A stretch of 64,000 nt of DNA from Rhizobium sp. N324 (GTDB lineage Bacteria > Pseudomonadota > Alphaproteobacteria > Rhizobiales > Rhizobiaceae): the NCBI RefSeq assembly GCF_001664485.1, contig NZ_CP013630.1, forward strand, positions 3,537,001 through 3,601,000. Direction: 5' to 3'. The number at the start of each line of letters is the position of its first letter. Positions within the stretch are counted from its first letter, which is position 1. Both the position numbers and the translations under genes were made by a program. Positions 52,005-60,876 of the stretch are shown here, in pieces. The notes under the pieces were generated by a model that was not told the DNA's origin, did not search any database, and saw only the letters and a list, made by a program, of their open reading frames with translations.

Positions 52005-52541
52005 ATGTCACTTCGCAGCGTGCTCCGCGCACAAACAGCAGATTGCCACGGCGAGGTCGACGAGCTTTTCAGCACCTTCGATCTCTCCAATAGACAGCAG
52101 TATAGAACCTTCCTGCGCGCCCATGCCCGGGTCGTGCCGGCGGCCGAAGACGCCCTCGAGGATGCGGGAATTGCCCACCTGCTGCCCGACTGGCCGGAAC
52201 GGCGGCGCACGCAGCTGCTGTTGGCCGATATCGGGGAACTCGGCGATCCATTGCCCCAGCCCCTTCCGCCACCGGCATTGCGGAACGACGCAGCGCTCTG
52301 GGGCGCGCTCTACGTGCTCGAAGGCTCCAAGCTCGGCGGCGCCCTGCTTGCCAAATCCGTGCCCGATCACCTACCCGGCAGCTATCTCAGGCCACAGGGT
52401 CCAAAGGGCGCCATCAGGATCTTCATGGAGCGTCTCGATGCCAGCGGCATAGACGATCCCGCGGCCGCCGTTTCCGCAGCCCGCGATGTTTTCGGCCTCT
52501 TCCTCAAAGCCGGGCAACTCGAACTGGAAGCCGTCCCATGA
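52005..52541 (+). CDS. bphO: Haem oxygenase BphO (biliverdin-forming)
   Basis: A 178-residue HO-1-like haem oxygenase. The proximal histidine is His15 (TADCHGEVD), and the distal helix LYVLEGSKLGGALLAK is typical. It cleaves haem to biliverdin, the chromophore of the bacteriophytochrome encoded next. The stop overlaps the bphP start by four bases (ATGA). It is distinct from the IsdG-like enzyme in the iron region. Confidence 0.92.
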   Translation: MSLRSVLRAQTADCHGEVDELFSTFDLSNRQQYRTFLRAHARVVPAAEDALEDAGIAHLLPDWPERRRTQLLLADIGELGDPLPQPLPPPALRNDAALWGALYVLEGSKLGGALLAKSVPDHLPGSYLRPQGPKGAIRIFMERLDASGIDDPAAAVSAARDVFGLFLKAGQLELEAVP

Positions 52542-55105
52542 GCGGCACGATTGAACCCGTCGACCTGACCAACTGCGACCGGGAGCCGATCCATCAACTC
52601 GGCGCGGTTCAGCCCTTCGGCTTTCTGCTGGCGATATCCTCGGACTGGATTGTCACGCGTGCCTCGGCAAATCTGGCAGAGTTCCTCGGCATTGCACAGC
52701 CCGACGCGCTCGGCCGGCCTGTCACCTCGCTGATCACGCCCGAGGCACTTCACACCATCCGCAACAAGCTGACCACGCTGCGCGGGTCGGATGTCGTCGA
52801 GCGCATTTTCGGCATTGCTCTGACCTCGGATCAGAGCAAGTTCGATCTTGCCGTGCATATGAATGACAATGGGGTCATCGTCGAAGGCGAGCGCTGCCAG
52901 GAAGACAGGCGCAACGCCCCCTCCCTCTCCATGCGCAGCATGATGTCCCGTCTCGACCACACGGAAACGATGGAGGCTTTCTTTCGCGACGGGGCAAGGC
53001 AGGCGCGCGCCCTGACCGGCTTCGATCGGGTCATGGTCTATCGCTTCGACGAAAGCGGTTCCGGCGAAGTGGTGGCGGAAGCCGCTCGGGCCGGCATCGG
53101 CTCGTTTCTCGGGCTGCACTATCCGGCATCCGACATCCCTGTACAGGCACGGGCGCTCTATCTGCGCAACCTGTTCCGCATCATTGCCGATGTCGACGCC
53201 GTCCCGGTTCCGATCCTGCCTGAACGCGATGAGTACGGACAGCCGCTCGATCTCTCCATGTCGGTTTTACGTTCGGTCTCGCCGATCCATATCGAATATT
53301 TGAAAAACATGGGCGTCGGCGCGTCGCTCTCCATATCGATCGTCGTCGACGGCAAGCTTTGGGGCCTGTTTGCCTGCCACCATTACGGCCCGCGCCTGCC
53401 TTCGGCTGAAAGCCGCTCCACCGCCGAGCTGTTCGGCCAGATGTTTGCCTCGCGCCTTGAAAGCCGCGAACGGCGGCTGGCGCTCGACTACGAGACCAAG
53501 GCGCGCCGCATCGCCGACCGGCTTCTTACCTCCGTCGCCGACAATGCCAGCCTGCTCGACGATCCGGCTTGGCTGATCGAGGCGCTCGCCGACGCCATTC
53601 CTGCCGACGGCATCGGCGTCTGGATCAACGGCCGGCTGGCGCTTGCCGGCATCGGGCCGGATGAGAGAAGCTTTGCAGCCCTCGTCCGCCATCTCAACCG
53701 CAATGCCGCCGGCCGCATCTATGCCGTCGACAGGTTGGCTGAGACCTATCCCGATCTCGAACTCGACGATGCGGTGGCCGGCATGCTCGCCATCCCGATC
53801 TCGCGCTCGCCGCGCGATTATGTCGTGCTTTTCCGTCAGGAGCTGGTGCGCACGGTCCGCTGGGGCGGAGATCCGCACAAGCCGGTTGAATACGGCCCCA
53901 ACGGTCCGCGGCTGACGCCGCGCAAGAGTTTCGAGGCCTGGTCCGAACTGGTGCGCGGCCGCTCCCTGCCCTTCACCGAGGCCGAGCGGCGTGTCGCCGA
54001 AACGATCCGCGTCACGCTGATCGAGGTGGTCTTGCGTCTCACCGACGAGGCCAGCATGGCGCGGCAGACGGCAAACGAGCGCCAGGAACTGCTGATCGCC
54101 GAGCTGAACCATCGCGTCCGCAACATTCTGAGCCTCATCACCGGCATCATTCGGCAATCGCAGACGACGTCAGTCAGCGTCGGCGACTACATCCGCCAGA
54201 TCGAGGGCCGCGTCCAGTCGCTCGCCCGCGCTCATGACCAGATCACACGCGATCACTGGGCGCCGGCCTCGCTGCGGCAATTGCTGGCGGCCGAAACTGC
54301 CGCCTATCTCGGCAAGAACGCCCCACGTATTCAGATGATCGGCGAGGACGTGCTGCTGGAACCGCAGGCCTTCTCCACCGCCGCCCTGGTTTTCCATGAG
54401 CTGATGACCAACAGCGCCAAATATGGCAGCCTTTCCGGCACCGACGGTACGGTCGAGCTCGGCTGGCATCGCGACGACCAAGGCCATCTGCACATTGGCT
54501 GGCGCGAAAAGAACGGTCCGTCCGTCAGCGAACCCACCCGCCAAGGCTTCGGTTCGACGATCATCCGGCGCTCGATTCCCTATGACCTCGGCGGCCAAGC
54601 GAATGTCCGTTTCGTCAAGGGCGGTCTCGAAGCGGATTTCCGTATTCCGGCGCGGTATGTCGTCGGCCCGACGAGCGAACGGTCAAATTCAGCGCCGGTC
54701 GGAGCGGCCGAACGCCGGGCGGTTGCTGGTGATCATCAGCCGCTCTCCGGGCTGAAGGTGCTGCTGGTGGAAAACAACCTGATCATCGCCATGGATGGGG
54801 AGGACATCCTGCGCCGGATGGGCGCCGACGTCGCAACGGCGCCAAGTGTCACCGAGGCGATGCAGATCCTGGCCGGCCATTCCTTCGATCTGGCGCTTCT
54901 CGACGTCAATCTCGGCGATGAGACGAGTTTCGGGATTGCCGACCGACTGGCGGCCGAAGGCGTGCCCTTCGTTTTTGCCACAGGCTATGGCGAAGGCATC
55001 GCTCAGGCGAACAGCCATTCGGACGCGCCCGTGCTGCAGAAACCCTATACGATGGAAGGCGTGACGGACACACTCGCCCGTCTGCCGCTTGTTAGAAAGC
55101 GATAA
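52538..55105 (+). CDS. bphP: Bacteriophytochrome HWE histidine kinase with C-terminal receiver
   Basis: An 855-residue light sensor. Cys13 near the N-terminus is the biliverdin-attachment residue. PAS-GAF-PHY domains follow (PASDIP motif with Asp199, then YLKNMGVGASLSISI and CHHYGPR). An HWE-type kinase has phosphoacceptor His525 (AELNHRVRN). A receiver domain closes the protein, with Asp789 in LLDVNLGDE. So it is a red/far-red sensing hybrid kinase; its phosphate may pass within the protein or to a PhyR-like regulator. It is encoded with bphO. All key residues are present. Confidence 0.95.
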   Translation: MSGTIEPVDLTNCDREPIHQLGAVQPFGFLLAISSDWIVTRASANLAEFLGIAQPDALGRPVTSLITPEALHTIRNKLTTLRGSDVVERIFGIALTSDQSKFDLAVHMNDNGVIVEGERCQEDRRNAPSLSMRSMMSRLDHTETMEAFFRDGARQARALTGFDRVMVYRFDESGSGEVVAEAARAGIGSFLGLHYPASDIPVQARALYLRNLFRIIADVDAVPVPILPERDEYGQPLDLSMSVLRSVSPIHIEYLKNMGVGASLSISIVVDGKLWGLFACHHYGPRLPSAESRSTAELFGQMFASRLESRERRLALDYETKARRIADRLLTSVADNASLLDDPAWLIEALADAIPADGIGVWINGRLALAGIGPDERSFAALVRHLNRNAAGRIYAVDRLAETYPDLELDDAVAGMLAIPISRSPRDYVVLFRQELVRTVRWGGDPHKPVEYGPNGPRLTPRKSFEAWSELVRGRSLPFTEAERRVAETIRVTLIEVVLRLTDEASMARQTANERQELLIAELNHRVRNILSLITGIIRQSQTTSVSVGDYIRQIEGRVQSLARAHDQITRDHWAPASLRQLLAAETAAYLGKNAPRIQMIGEDVLLEPQAFSTAALVFHELMTNSAKYGSLSGTDGTVELGWHRDDQGHLHIGWREKNGPSVSEPTRQGFGSTIIRRSIPYDLGGQANVRFVKGGLEADFRIPARYVVGPTSERSNSAPVGAAERRAVAGDHQPLSGLKVLLVENNLIIAMDGEDILRRMGADVATAPSVTEAMQILAGHSFDLALLDVNLGDETSFGIADRLAAEGVPFVFATGYGEGIAQANSHSDAPVLQKPYTMEGVTDTLARLPLVRKR

Positions 55106-55108
55106 ACG

Positions 55109-55786
55109 TCAGCTCTCGGAGCGATCCGGCCGCAGCCCGCCAATAAAGAGCTGCTCCAGAAACCGCGCCGCATCCTCGAAGCGGCCCTCGCCGGAATGCT
55201 CCTGTCCGAGCACGGCACGCACCTGCACGTCGAAATCCGCATAATGCTGCGTCGTCGACCAGATGGAGAAGATCAGGTGATAGGGATCGCATTTGATGAT
55301 CTTGCCTGATTTCGCCCAGGCGCGGATGACCTCCGCCTTCTCGTCGACCAGTTCCTTCAGCGGCCCCTTGAGCTCGTCCTCGATATGCGGTGCGCCCTGC
55401 AGCACCTCATTGGCGAAAAGCCGGCTCTCGCGCGGAAAATCGCGCGCCATCTCCAGCTTGCGTCTGATGTAGCTGCGGATTTCCTCCTCCGGATTGCCCT
55501 CGGCGTCGAAGGCGCGCAGCGGCTCCAGCCAGGTGTAGAGCACCCGGTCGATCAGCGCCCGGTGCATAGCTTCCTTCGTCCGGAAATAATAAAGCAGGTT
55601 GGGTTTCGACATGCCGGCCACTTCGGCGATCTGGTCGATGGTCGAGCCGCGGAAGCCGCTTGCCGAAAACACGTCAAGCGCCGCCTCGAGAATCTGCTCT
55701 TCCTTCTCCTCCTGGATTCGCGTCCGCCTCAGGGTCTTCGCTGCTCTCGGTATGGTCACAGGCTGTCGTTTCCCCTTGAAATTCAA
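55109..55786 (-). CDS. TetR-family regulator, RutR-like
   Basis: A 225-residue repressor starting at TTG 55786 (GTG at 55759 is the alternative; there is no nearby ATG). The helix-turn-helix is at about 35-78 (DVFSASGFRGSTIDQIAEVAG). The C-terminal domain is of the RutR type (SRLFANEVLQGAPHIEDEL and DPYHLIFSIWSTTQHYADF), which binds uracil or thymine. It lies divergent from the pyrimidine catabolic operon. A 16-bp RutR-type site is in the shared promoter region. It ends 3 bases from the end of bphP on the other strand. Confidence 0.9.
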   Translation of the reverse strand: MNFKGKRQPVTIPRAAKTLRRTRIQEEKEEQILEAALDVFSASGFRGSTIDQIAEVAGMSKPNLLYYFRTKEAMHRALIDRVLYTWLEPLRAFDAEGNPEEEIRSYIRRKLEMARDFPRESRLFANEVLQGAPHIEDELKGPLKELVDEKAEVIRAWAKSGKIIKCDPYHLIFSIWSTTQHYADFDVQVRAVLGQEHSGEGRFEDAARFLEQLFIGGLRPDRSES

Positions 55787-55904
55787 CTTCTTCGCTCAAG
55801 TTTTGGTGAGAAGACATCCCTGCCGCTTTCCTAAGCAACTGCCCGTATTTTTATCGGCAATTTTCGTGATTTTCGTCTTGAGCCCGGCGGTGGAAGTTGT
55901 AATG

Positions 55905-55920
55905 TTTACCAATCGGTCAA
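55905..55920. promoter_or_regulatory. RutR-type operator
   Basis: TTTACCA-AT-CGGTCAA matches the RutR consensus TTGACCA-NN-TGGTCAA at 12 of 14 defined positions, with the correct spacing. It is about 140 bases upstream of the hydrolase gene and 119 bases upstream of the regulator gene. Confidence 0.7.
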
Positions 55921-56059
55921 ATTATCCGCCAGATGAAAAACAAAGGCAACTGGCGATTTTCCGGCGCTCGACAAAACCAATAAGAGGCGCTGGAATAGAC
56001 CACGGGAACAGGCGGGCATGCCCTTTGCATGACTGCCGCAAACAGGTGAGGGCATAAAA

Positions 56060-57313
56060 ATGGTGGCAGCACCAGGCGAGAACATGCGCGTCAATGGCGA
56101 CCGTCTCTGGGACAGTCTCATGGATATGGCGAAGATCGGCCCCGGCATCGCGGGCGGCAACAATCGCCAGACGCTGACGGATTCGGATGCCGAGGGCCGC
56201 AGCCTTTTCAAGACATGGTGCGACGAGGCGGGCCTGACCATGGGCGTCGACCAGATGGGCACGATGTTCGCCACCCGGCCCGGCACCGATCCGGAAGCCC
56301 TGCCCGTCTATGTCGGCTCGCATCTCGACACCCAGCCGACCGGCGGCAAATATGACGGCGTTCTCGGCGTGCTCTCAGCCCTCGAAGTCGTGCGCACCAT
56401 GAACGACCTCGGCATCAGAACCAAACATCCTATTGTCGTCACCAACTGGACGAACGAGGAGGGCGCGCGTTTTGCCCCGGCCATGCTGGCCTCGGGTGTC
56501 TTTGCCGGCGTCCACAGCCTTGACTTTGCCTATAATCGCCGGGATCCCGAGGGCAATCTGTTCGGCGACGAACTGAAGCGCATCGGCTGGGTCGGCGACG
56601 AAGAGGTCGGCGCCCGCAAGATGCATGCCTATTTCGAATATCACATCGAACAGGGCCCGATCCTCGAGGCCGAAGACAAGCAGATCGGCGTCGTCACCCA
56701 CTGTCAGGGCCTGTGGTGGCTCGAATTCACCCTGACCGGCAAGGAAGCCCATACCGGCTCGACGCCGATGAACATGCGCGTCAATGCCGGTCTTGCGATG
56801 TCGCGCATCTTGGAAATGGTTCAGGGTGTGGCGATGGGCGAGCAGCCGGGTGCCGTCGGCGGCGTCGGCCAGGTCTTCTTCTCGCCGAATTCCCGCAACG
56901 TGCTGCCGGGCAAGGTGGTTTTCACCGTCGACATCCGCTCGCCCGACAAGGCCAAGCTCGACCGCATGCGGGCAAAGATCGAGGCGGAAGCGCCCAAGAT
57001 CTGCGATACGCTGGGCGTCGGCTGTTCGATCGAGGCGATCGGCCATTTCGCGCCGGTTACCTTCGACGAAAAGCTCGTCACCGCGGTCCGCTCCGCCGCC
57101 GAACGGCTCGGCTACAGCCACATGAACCTCATTTCCGGCGCCGGCCACGACGCCTGCTGGGCCGCCAAGGTTGCGCCTGCGACGATGGTCATGTGCCCCT
57201 GCGTCGGCGGCCTCTCGCACAATGAAGCCGAAGAGATTTCCAAGGAGTGGGCGACGGCGGGCGCCGACGTGCTGTTCCATGCGGTGGTCGAGACGGCGGA
57301 GATCGTGGTGTGA
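56060..57313 (+). CDS. Zn-dependent N-carbamoyl-amino-acid hydrolase / beta-ureidopropionase
   Basis: A 417-residue M20-type amidohydrolase. Metal residues are visible in SHLDTQPTGGKYDG (His and Asp) near residue 92, NEEGARF (Glu) near 132 and HIEQGPILE, with a late GAGHDACWAAKVAP. In this context it should hydrolyse N-carbamoyl-beta-alanine or its methyl form, the last step of reductive pyrimidine degradation. AGGGC precedes the ATG. Its stop overlaps the start of the following DUF559 gene by one base. Confidence 0.9.
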   Translation: MVAAPGENMRVNGDRLWDSLMDMAKIGPGIAGGNNRQTLTDSDAEGRSLFKTWCDEAGLTMGVDQMGTMFATRPGTDPEALPVYVGSHLDTQPTGGKYDGVLGVLSALEVVRTMNDLGIRTKHPIVVTNWTNEEGARFAPAMLASGVFAGVHSLDFAYNRRDPEGNLFGDELKRIGWVGDEEVGARKMHAYFEYHIEQGPILEAEDKQIGVVTHCQGLWWLEFTLTGKEAHTGSTPMNMRVNAGLAMSRILEMVQGVAMGEQPGAVGGVGQVFFSPNSRNVLPGKVVFTVDIRSPDKAKLDRMRAKIEAEAPKICDTLGVGCSIEAIGHFAPVTFDEKLVTAVRSAAERLGYSHMNLISGAGHDACWAAKVAPATMVMCPCVGGLSHNEAEEISKEWATAGADVLFHAVVETAEIVV

Positions 57314-57882
57314 TGTCTAACGTCGCGCCCGGAGCCCCCTCATCCGACCCTTCGGGCAACCTTCTCCCCGCTGGGGAGAAGGGAGTGGCTAACGTTGCCG
57401 CTTCCCCCTTCTCCCCTCGGGGAGAAGGTCCCCGAAGGGCGGATGAGGGGGCTCCGGGCGCGACGAAAATTATCAGACAGGATATTCGTAAACATCGCCC
57501 AGCGAAAACCGGGCAAGCCCGCCAGCTTCGCCGCAACGAAACCGAAGAGGAATACCACCTCTGGAGCGACCTGCGCGCCCGCCGCCTGAACGGCGACAAA
57601 TTTGCAAGGCAGGTTCCGCTCGGCCCGTTTATCGTCGACTTCCTCTGTCGCGAAGAGCGACTGATTGTTGAGGTCGATGGTTTCCAGCATGCCGAGAGCG
57701 TCACCGATCAACGCCGAACCAAATGGCTCAATGCCAACGGCTATTCGGTCTTGCGCTTCTGGAATCAGGAAATTTCACGCGAACGACGCTCGGTTCTTGA
57801 AACGATCCTGGCTGCATTGCTGGGCCGCCTCGAATTCAGCTCCGAATTGCCGAGCTTTTATTCGCCTGCCGAACAACGATAA
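57313..57882 (+). CDS. DUF559 (Vsr-like) endonuclease-domain protein, palindrome-associated (copy 1)
   Basis: About 189 residues if started at ATG 57313, which overlaps the upstream stop (TGATG). The first ~50 codons run through a long palindrome (57321-57465) and give a low-complexity Gly/Pro/Ser-rich leader. The DUF559 domain starts at about residue 68 (RQLRRNETEEEYHLW), with GPFIVDFLC and LIVEVDGFQH holding the PD-(D/E)xK-like acidic residues, and VLRFWNQEI at the end. This family is related to very-short-patch repair nucleases but its function is unproven. It separates two pyrimidine genes that belong together. Confidence 0.75.
   Translation: MSNVAPGAPSSDPSGNLLPAGEKGVANVAASPFSPRGEGPRRADEGAPGATKIIRQDIRKHRPAKTGQARQLRRNETEEEYHLWSDLRARRLNGDKFARQVPLGPFIVDFLCREERLIVEVDGFQHAESVTDQRRTKWLNANGYSVLRFWNQEISRERRSVLETILAALLGRLEFSSELPSFYSPAEQR
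57321..57465. repeat. Long palindromic element inside the DUF559 reading frame
   Basis: Arms at 57321-57356 and 57431-57465 are inverted, identical except one extra base. Two smaller hairpins of the type CTTCTCCCC...GGGGAGAAG lie inside, one in each half. The overall plan matches the solitary element at 39461-39590, although the sequence differs. Confidence 0.88.
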
Positions 57883-57898
57883 AGAATAGGGAACGATC

Positions 57899-59353
57899 AT
57901 GACCACAGTCATCAAGAACGGCACCATCGTCACCGCCGACCTCACCTACAAGGCTGACGTCAAGATCGACGGCGGCAAGATCGTCGAGATCGGCCCTGAC
58001 CTCTCGGGCGACGAGACGCTCGACGCCTCCGGCTGTTATGTCATGCCGGGTGGCATCGACCCGCACACCCATCTCGAAATGCCCTTCATGGGCACCTATT
58101 CCTCCGACGATTTCGAGAGCGGCACGCGTGCGGCCCTTTCCGGCGGCACCACCATGGTGGTCGATTTCGCCCTTCCCGCCCCGGGCCAGTCGCTGCTGGA
58201 AGCGTTGACCATGTGGGACAACAAATCCACCCGCGCCAATTGCGACTATTCCTTCCATATGGCGGTCACCTGGTGGAGCGAGCAGGTCTTCAAGGAGATG
58301 GAGACCATCGTTCGCGACAAGGGCATCAACACCTTCAAGCACTTCATGGCCTACAAGGGCGCGCTGATGGTCGACGACGACGAGATGTTCGCCTCTTTCC
58401 AGCGCTGCGCCGAACTCGGCGCCCTGCCGCTGGTGCACGCCGAAAACGGCGACGTCGTCGCCTCGATGTCAGCAAAGCTGCTGGCCGAGGGCAATAACGG
58501 CCCGGAAGCACATGCCTATTCCCGCCCGGCCGAAGTCGAGGGCGAGGCCACCAACCGCGCCATCATGATCGCCGACATGGCCGGCTGCCCGGTCTATATC
58601 GTCCATACCTCCTGCGAGCAGGCGCACGAAGCGATCCGCCGCGCCCGCGCCAAGGGCATGCGCGTCTACGGCGAGCCACTGATCCAGCATCTGACGCTCG
58701 ACGAGAGCGAATATTCCAATCCCGACTGGGATCACGCCGCCCGCCGGGTGATGTCGCCGCCCTTCCGCAACAAGCAGCATCAGGACAGCCTCTGGGCCGG
58801 GCTTGCCTCCGGCTCGCTGCAGGTAGTCGCCACCGACCATTGCGCCTTCACCACGGCGCAGAAGCGTTTCGGCGTCGGCGACTTCACCAAGATCCCCAAC
58901 GGCACCGGCGGCCTGGAAGACCGCATGCCGATGCTCTGGACGCGCGGTGTCAACACCGGCCGGCTGACGATGAACGAATTCGTCGCCGTCACCTCGACCA
59001 ACATCGCCAAGATCCTCAACATCTATCCGAAAAAGGGCGCGATCCTCGTCGGCGCCGATGCCGATATCGTCGTCTGGGACCCGAAACGCTCCAAGACCAT
59101 CTCGTCGAAGAGCCAGCAGTCGGCGATCGACTACAACGTCTTCGAAGGCAAGGAAGTGACCGGCCTGCCGCGCTACACCCTGACGCGCGGCGTTGTCGCG
59201 ATCGAGGAAAGCACTATCAAGACCCAGGAAGGCCACGGCGAGTTCGTCCGGCGCGAGCCGGTGACGGCCGTCAGCAAGGCGCTATCCACCTGGAAGGAGA
59301 TCACTTCTCCGCGCAAGGTGGAGCGCAGCGGCATCCCGGCAACGGGCGTGTAA
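57899..59353 (+). CDS. hydA: Dihydropyrimidinase / D-hydantoinase
   Basis: A 484-residue cyclic amidase. Metal ligands are in GGIDPHTHLEMP near residue 60; the carboxylated lysine is Lys153 (FMAYKGALM); further metal residues lie in the PLVHAENGD and YIVHTSC segments, with ATDHCAF near the end. It opens dihydrouracil to N-carbamoyl-beta-alanine, between PreTA and the ureidopropionase. AGGGAAC precedes the ATG. Confidence 0.94.
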   Translation: MTTVIKNGTIVTADLTYKADVKIDGGKIVEIGPDLSGDETLDASGCYVMPGGIDPHTHLEMPFMGTYSSDDFESGTRAALSGGTTMVVDFALPAPGQSLLEALTMWDNKSTRANCDYSFHMAVTWWSEQVFKEMETIVRDKGINTFKHFMAYKGALMVDDDEMFASFQRCAELGALPLVHAENGDVVASMSAKLLAEGNNGPEAHAYSRPAEVEGEATNRAIMIADMAGCPVYIVHTSCEQAHEAIRRARAKGMRVYGEPLIQHLTLDESEYSNPDWDHAARRVMSPPFRNKQHQDSLWAGLASGSLQVVATDHCAFTTAQKRFGVGDFTKIPNGTGGLEDRMPMLWTRGVNTGRLTMNEFVAVTSTNIAKILNIYPKKGAILVGADADIVVWDPKRSKTISSKSQQSAIDYNVFEGKEVTGLPRYTLTRGVVAIEESTIKTQEGHGEFVRREPVTAVSKALSTWKEITSPRKVERSGIPATGV

Positions 59354-59370
59354 TATGGTGCGTCACCATA
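59354..59370 (+). terminator. Small dyad after hydA
   Basis: TATGGTG-CGT-CACCATA directly follows the hydA stop: 7-bp perfect arms, 3-base loop. It may be a weak terminator or operator. Confidence 0.3.
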
Positions 59371-59410
59371 CGGCCATCAATCGGGGACCGATGCCTCCAT
59401 GCCAATGACC

Positions 59411-59824
59411 TCACGCCGGCACCAGCACATCCAGCTCCGGCAGCAGCACGACGCTCTCCTGCTCGTTCGGGTCGGTGCGGGCGATAACAGCCGTGCACGG
59501 CGTGCTGCTGAGATTTGCCGGCAGATGCGGCACGCCGGCCGGGATATAGAAAAGTTCGCCGGCATGGACGACGACATGATGCTCGAGCCGGTCTCCGTAC
59601 CAGGTATGGGCCTCGCCGGAGAGCATGTAGATCGCCGTCTCGTGCGCCTCGTGCAGATGCGCCTTGGCGCGCACGCCGGGCGGGATCGTCAGCAGATGCA
59701 TGCAGATGCCCTTGGCGCCGACCGTCTCGGCCGCTATCCCTTCGAAATAGCTGAGCCCCTGCTTGCCGTCATAGGCATGGTTGGGGCGAACGATGTGGCA
59801 GGTGGGTTTTGATGTCGCGTCCAT
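59411..59824 (-). CDS. Cupin-domain protein
   Basis: A 137-residue single cupin barrel. Motif 1 is AHLHEAHETAIYMLSGEA (His and Glu ligands) and motif 2 is PAGVPHLPANLSS. AGGAAGAG precedes the ATG at 59824; a longer frame to 59962 collides with the divergent ABC gene. It lies on the minus strand within the pyrimidine region; perhaps a ureidoglycolate-like or metal-dependent enzyme, but this is guesswork. Confidence 0.83.
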   Translation of the reverse strand: MDATSKPTCHIVRPNHAYDGKQGLSYFEGIAAETVGAKGICMHLLTIPPGVRAKAHLHEAHETAIYMLSGEAHTWYGDRLEHHVVVHAGELFYIPAGVPHLPANLSSTPCTAVIARTDPNEQESVVLLPELDVLVPA

Positions 59825-59918
59825 TCTCTTCCTCCATGAAATGCGCCGCCGGCAGGGCCTGCGGCGATGGTAACACGCAATCCGCCTCCCCGCGGCGAAA
59901 ACAAGAACGGTCGCATTG

Positions 59919-60704
59919 ATGCAAGCACCCTCCGTCGTATCCGCCAAGGATCTCTGTCTCACCTACCAGGCGAATGACGGCCCGGTGAATGCGCTGAGCG
60001 ATGTCAATCTCGATGTCCGCAAGGGCGACTTCGTCTCTTTCATCGGCCCGTCGGGCTGCGGCAAGACGACTTTCCTGCGCGTCATCGCCGATCTCGAAAA
60101 GAGCACCTCGGGCGAAATCTCGATCAACGGCATGACGCCGGAGGAAGCCCGCAAGGCCCGTGCCTACGGCTATGTGTTTCAGGCTCCGGCGCTCCTGCCC
60201 TGGCGGATCATCGAAGACAATATCGCCCTGCCGCTGGAGATTATGGGTTATCGTGGCGCTGATCGCGCGCGGCGGATCGCCGAAGCGCTCGATCTGGTCG
60301 GCCTCTCCGGCTTCGAAAAGAAATTCCCCTGGCAGCTTTCCGGCGGCATGCAGCAGCGCGCCTCGATCGCCCGCGCACTCGCCTTCGACGCCGACCTGCT
60401 GCTGATGGACGAACCCTTTGGCGCGCTCGACGAAATCGTCCGCGACCATCTGAACGAAGAGCTGCTGAAACTCTGGGCCCGCACCAACAAGACCATCTGC
60501 TTCGTCACCCATTCCATCCCCGAGGCGGTCTATCTCTCGACCAAGATCGTGGTGATGTCGCCGCGCCCGGGCCGCGTCACCGACGTGATCGACTCGCCCC
60601 TGCCGGCCGAACGCCCGCTCGACATCCGCGACACCCCCGAATTCCTGGAGATCGCCCATCGCGTCCGCGAAGGGCTGAGGACGGGGCATAGCCATGAGGT
60701 TTAG
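59919..60704 (+). CDS. ABC transporter ATPase, NitT/TauT type
   Basis: About 261 residues. Walker A GPSGCGKTT is near residue 45, Q-loop VFQAPALLPWR near 88, signature LSGGMQQRASIARAL near 140 and Walker B LLLMDEPFGALD near 163. Start at ATG 59919 (TTG at 59916 is possible). With the two permeases and NMT1-like binding protein downstream it forms an importer; a pyrimidine or a related nitrogen compound is the likely cargo from context. A DUF559 cassette separates it from its permeases. Confidence 0.92.
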   Translation: MQAPSVVSAKDLCLTYQANDGPVNALSDVNLDVRKGDFVSFIGPSGCGKTTFLRVIADLEKSTSGEISINGMTPEEARKARAYGYVFQAPALLPWRIIEDNIALPLEIMGYRGADRARRIAEALDLVGLSGFEKKFPWQLSGGMQQRASIARALAFDADLLLMDEPFGALDEIVRDHLNEELLKLWARTNKTICFVTHSIPEAVYLSTKIVVMSPRPGRVTDVIDSPLPAERPLDIRDTPEFLEIAHRVREGLRTGHSHEV

Positions 60705-60724
60705 GCGCGAGTTGTTGGAAAAGA

Positions 60725-60871
60725 CCCCTCCCCAACCCCTCCCCACAAGGGGGAGGGGCTTTAGCGCCGAACCCGTCGCCGATCTTGACACTCTTTCACG
60801 ACGGTCGTTGGAGAACTCGGCGAGTGCCGCAGGTTTGCCCCTCCCCCTTGTGGGGAGGGGTTGGGGAGGGG
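60725..60871. repeat. Long palindromic element upstream of DUF559 copy 2
   Basis: Perfect 35-bp inverted arms (60725-60759 and 60837-60871) flank a 77-base centre. It ends 5 bases before the DUF559 start. The sequence is G/C-run rich (CCCCTCCCC type), unlike the element of copy 1. Confidence 0.9.
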
Positions 60872-60876
60872 TTTAA

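Noticed and set aside
57321..57465. CRISPR array, because of repeated CTTCTCCCC units
   Set aside because: The units are parts of inverted repeats of one palindrome, not regularly spaced direct repeats with spacers.
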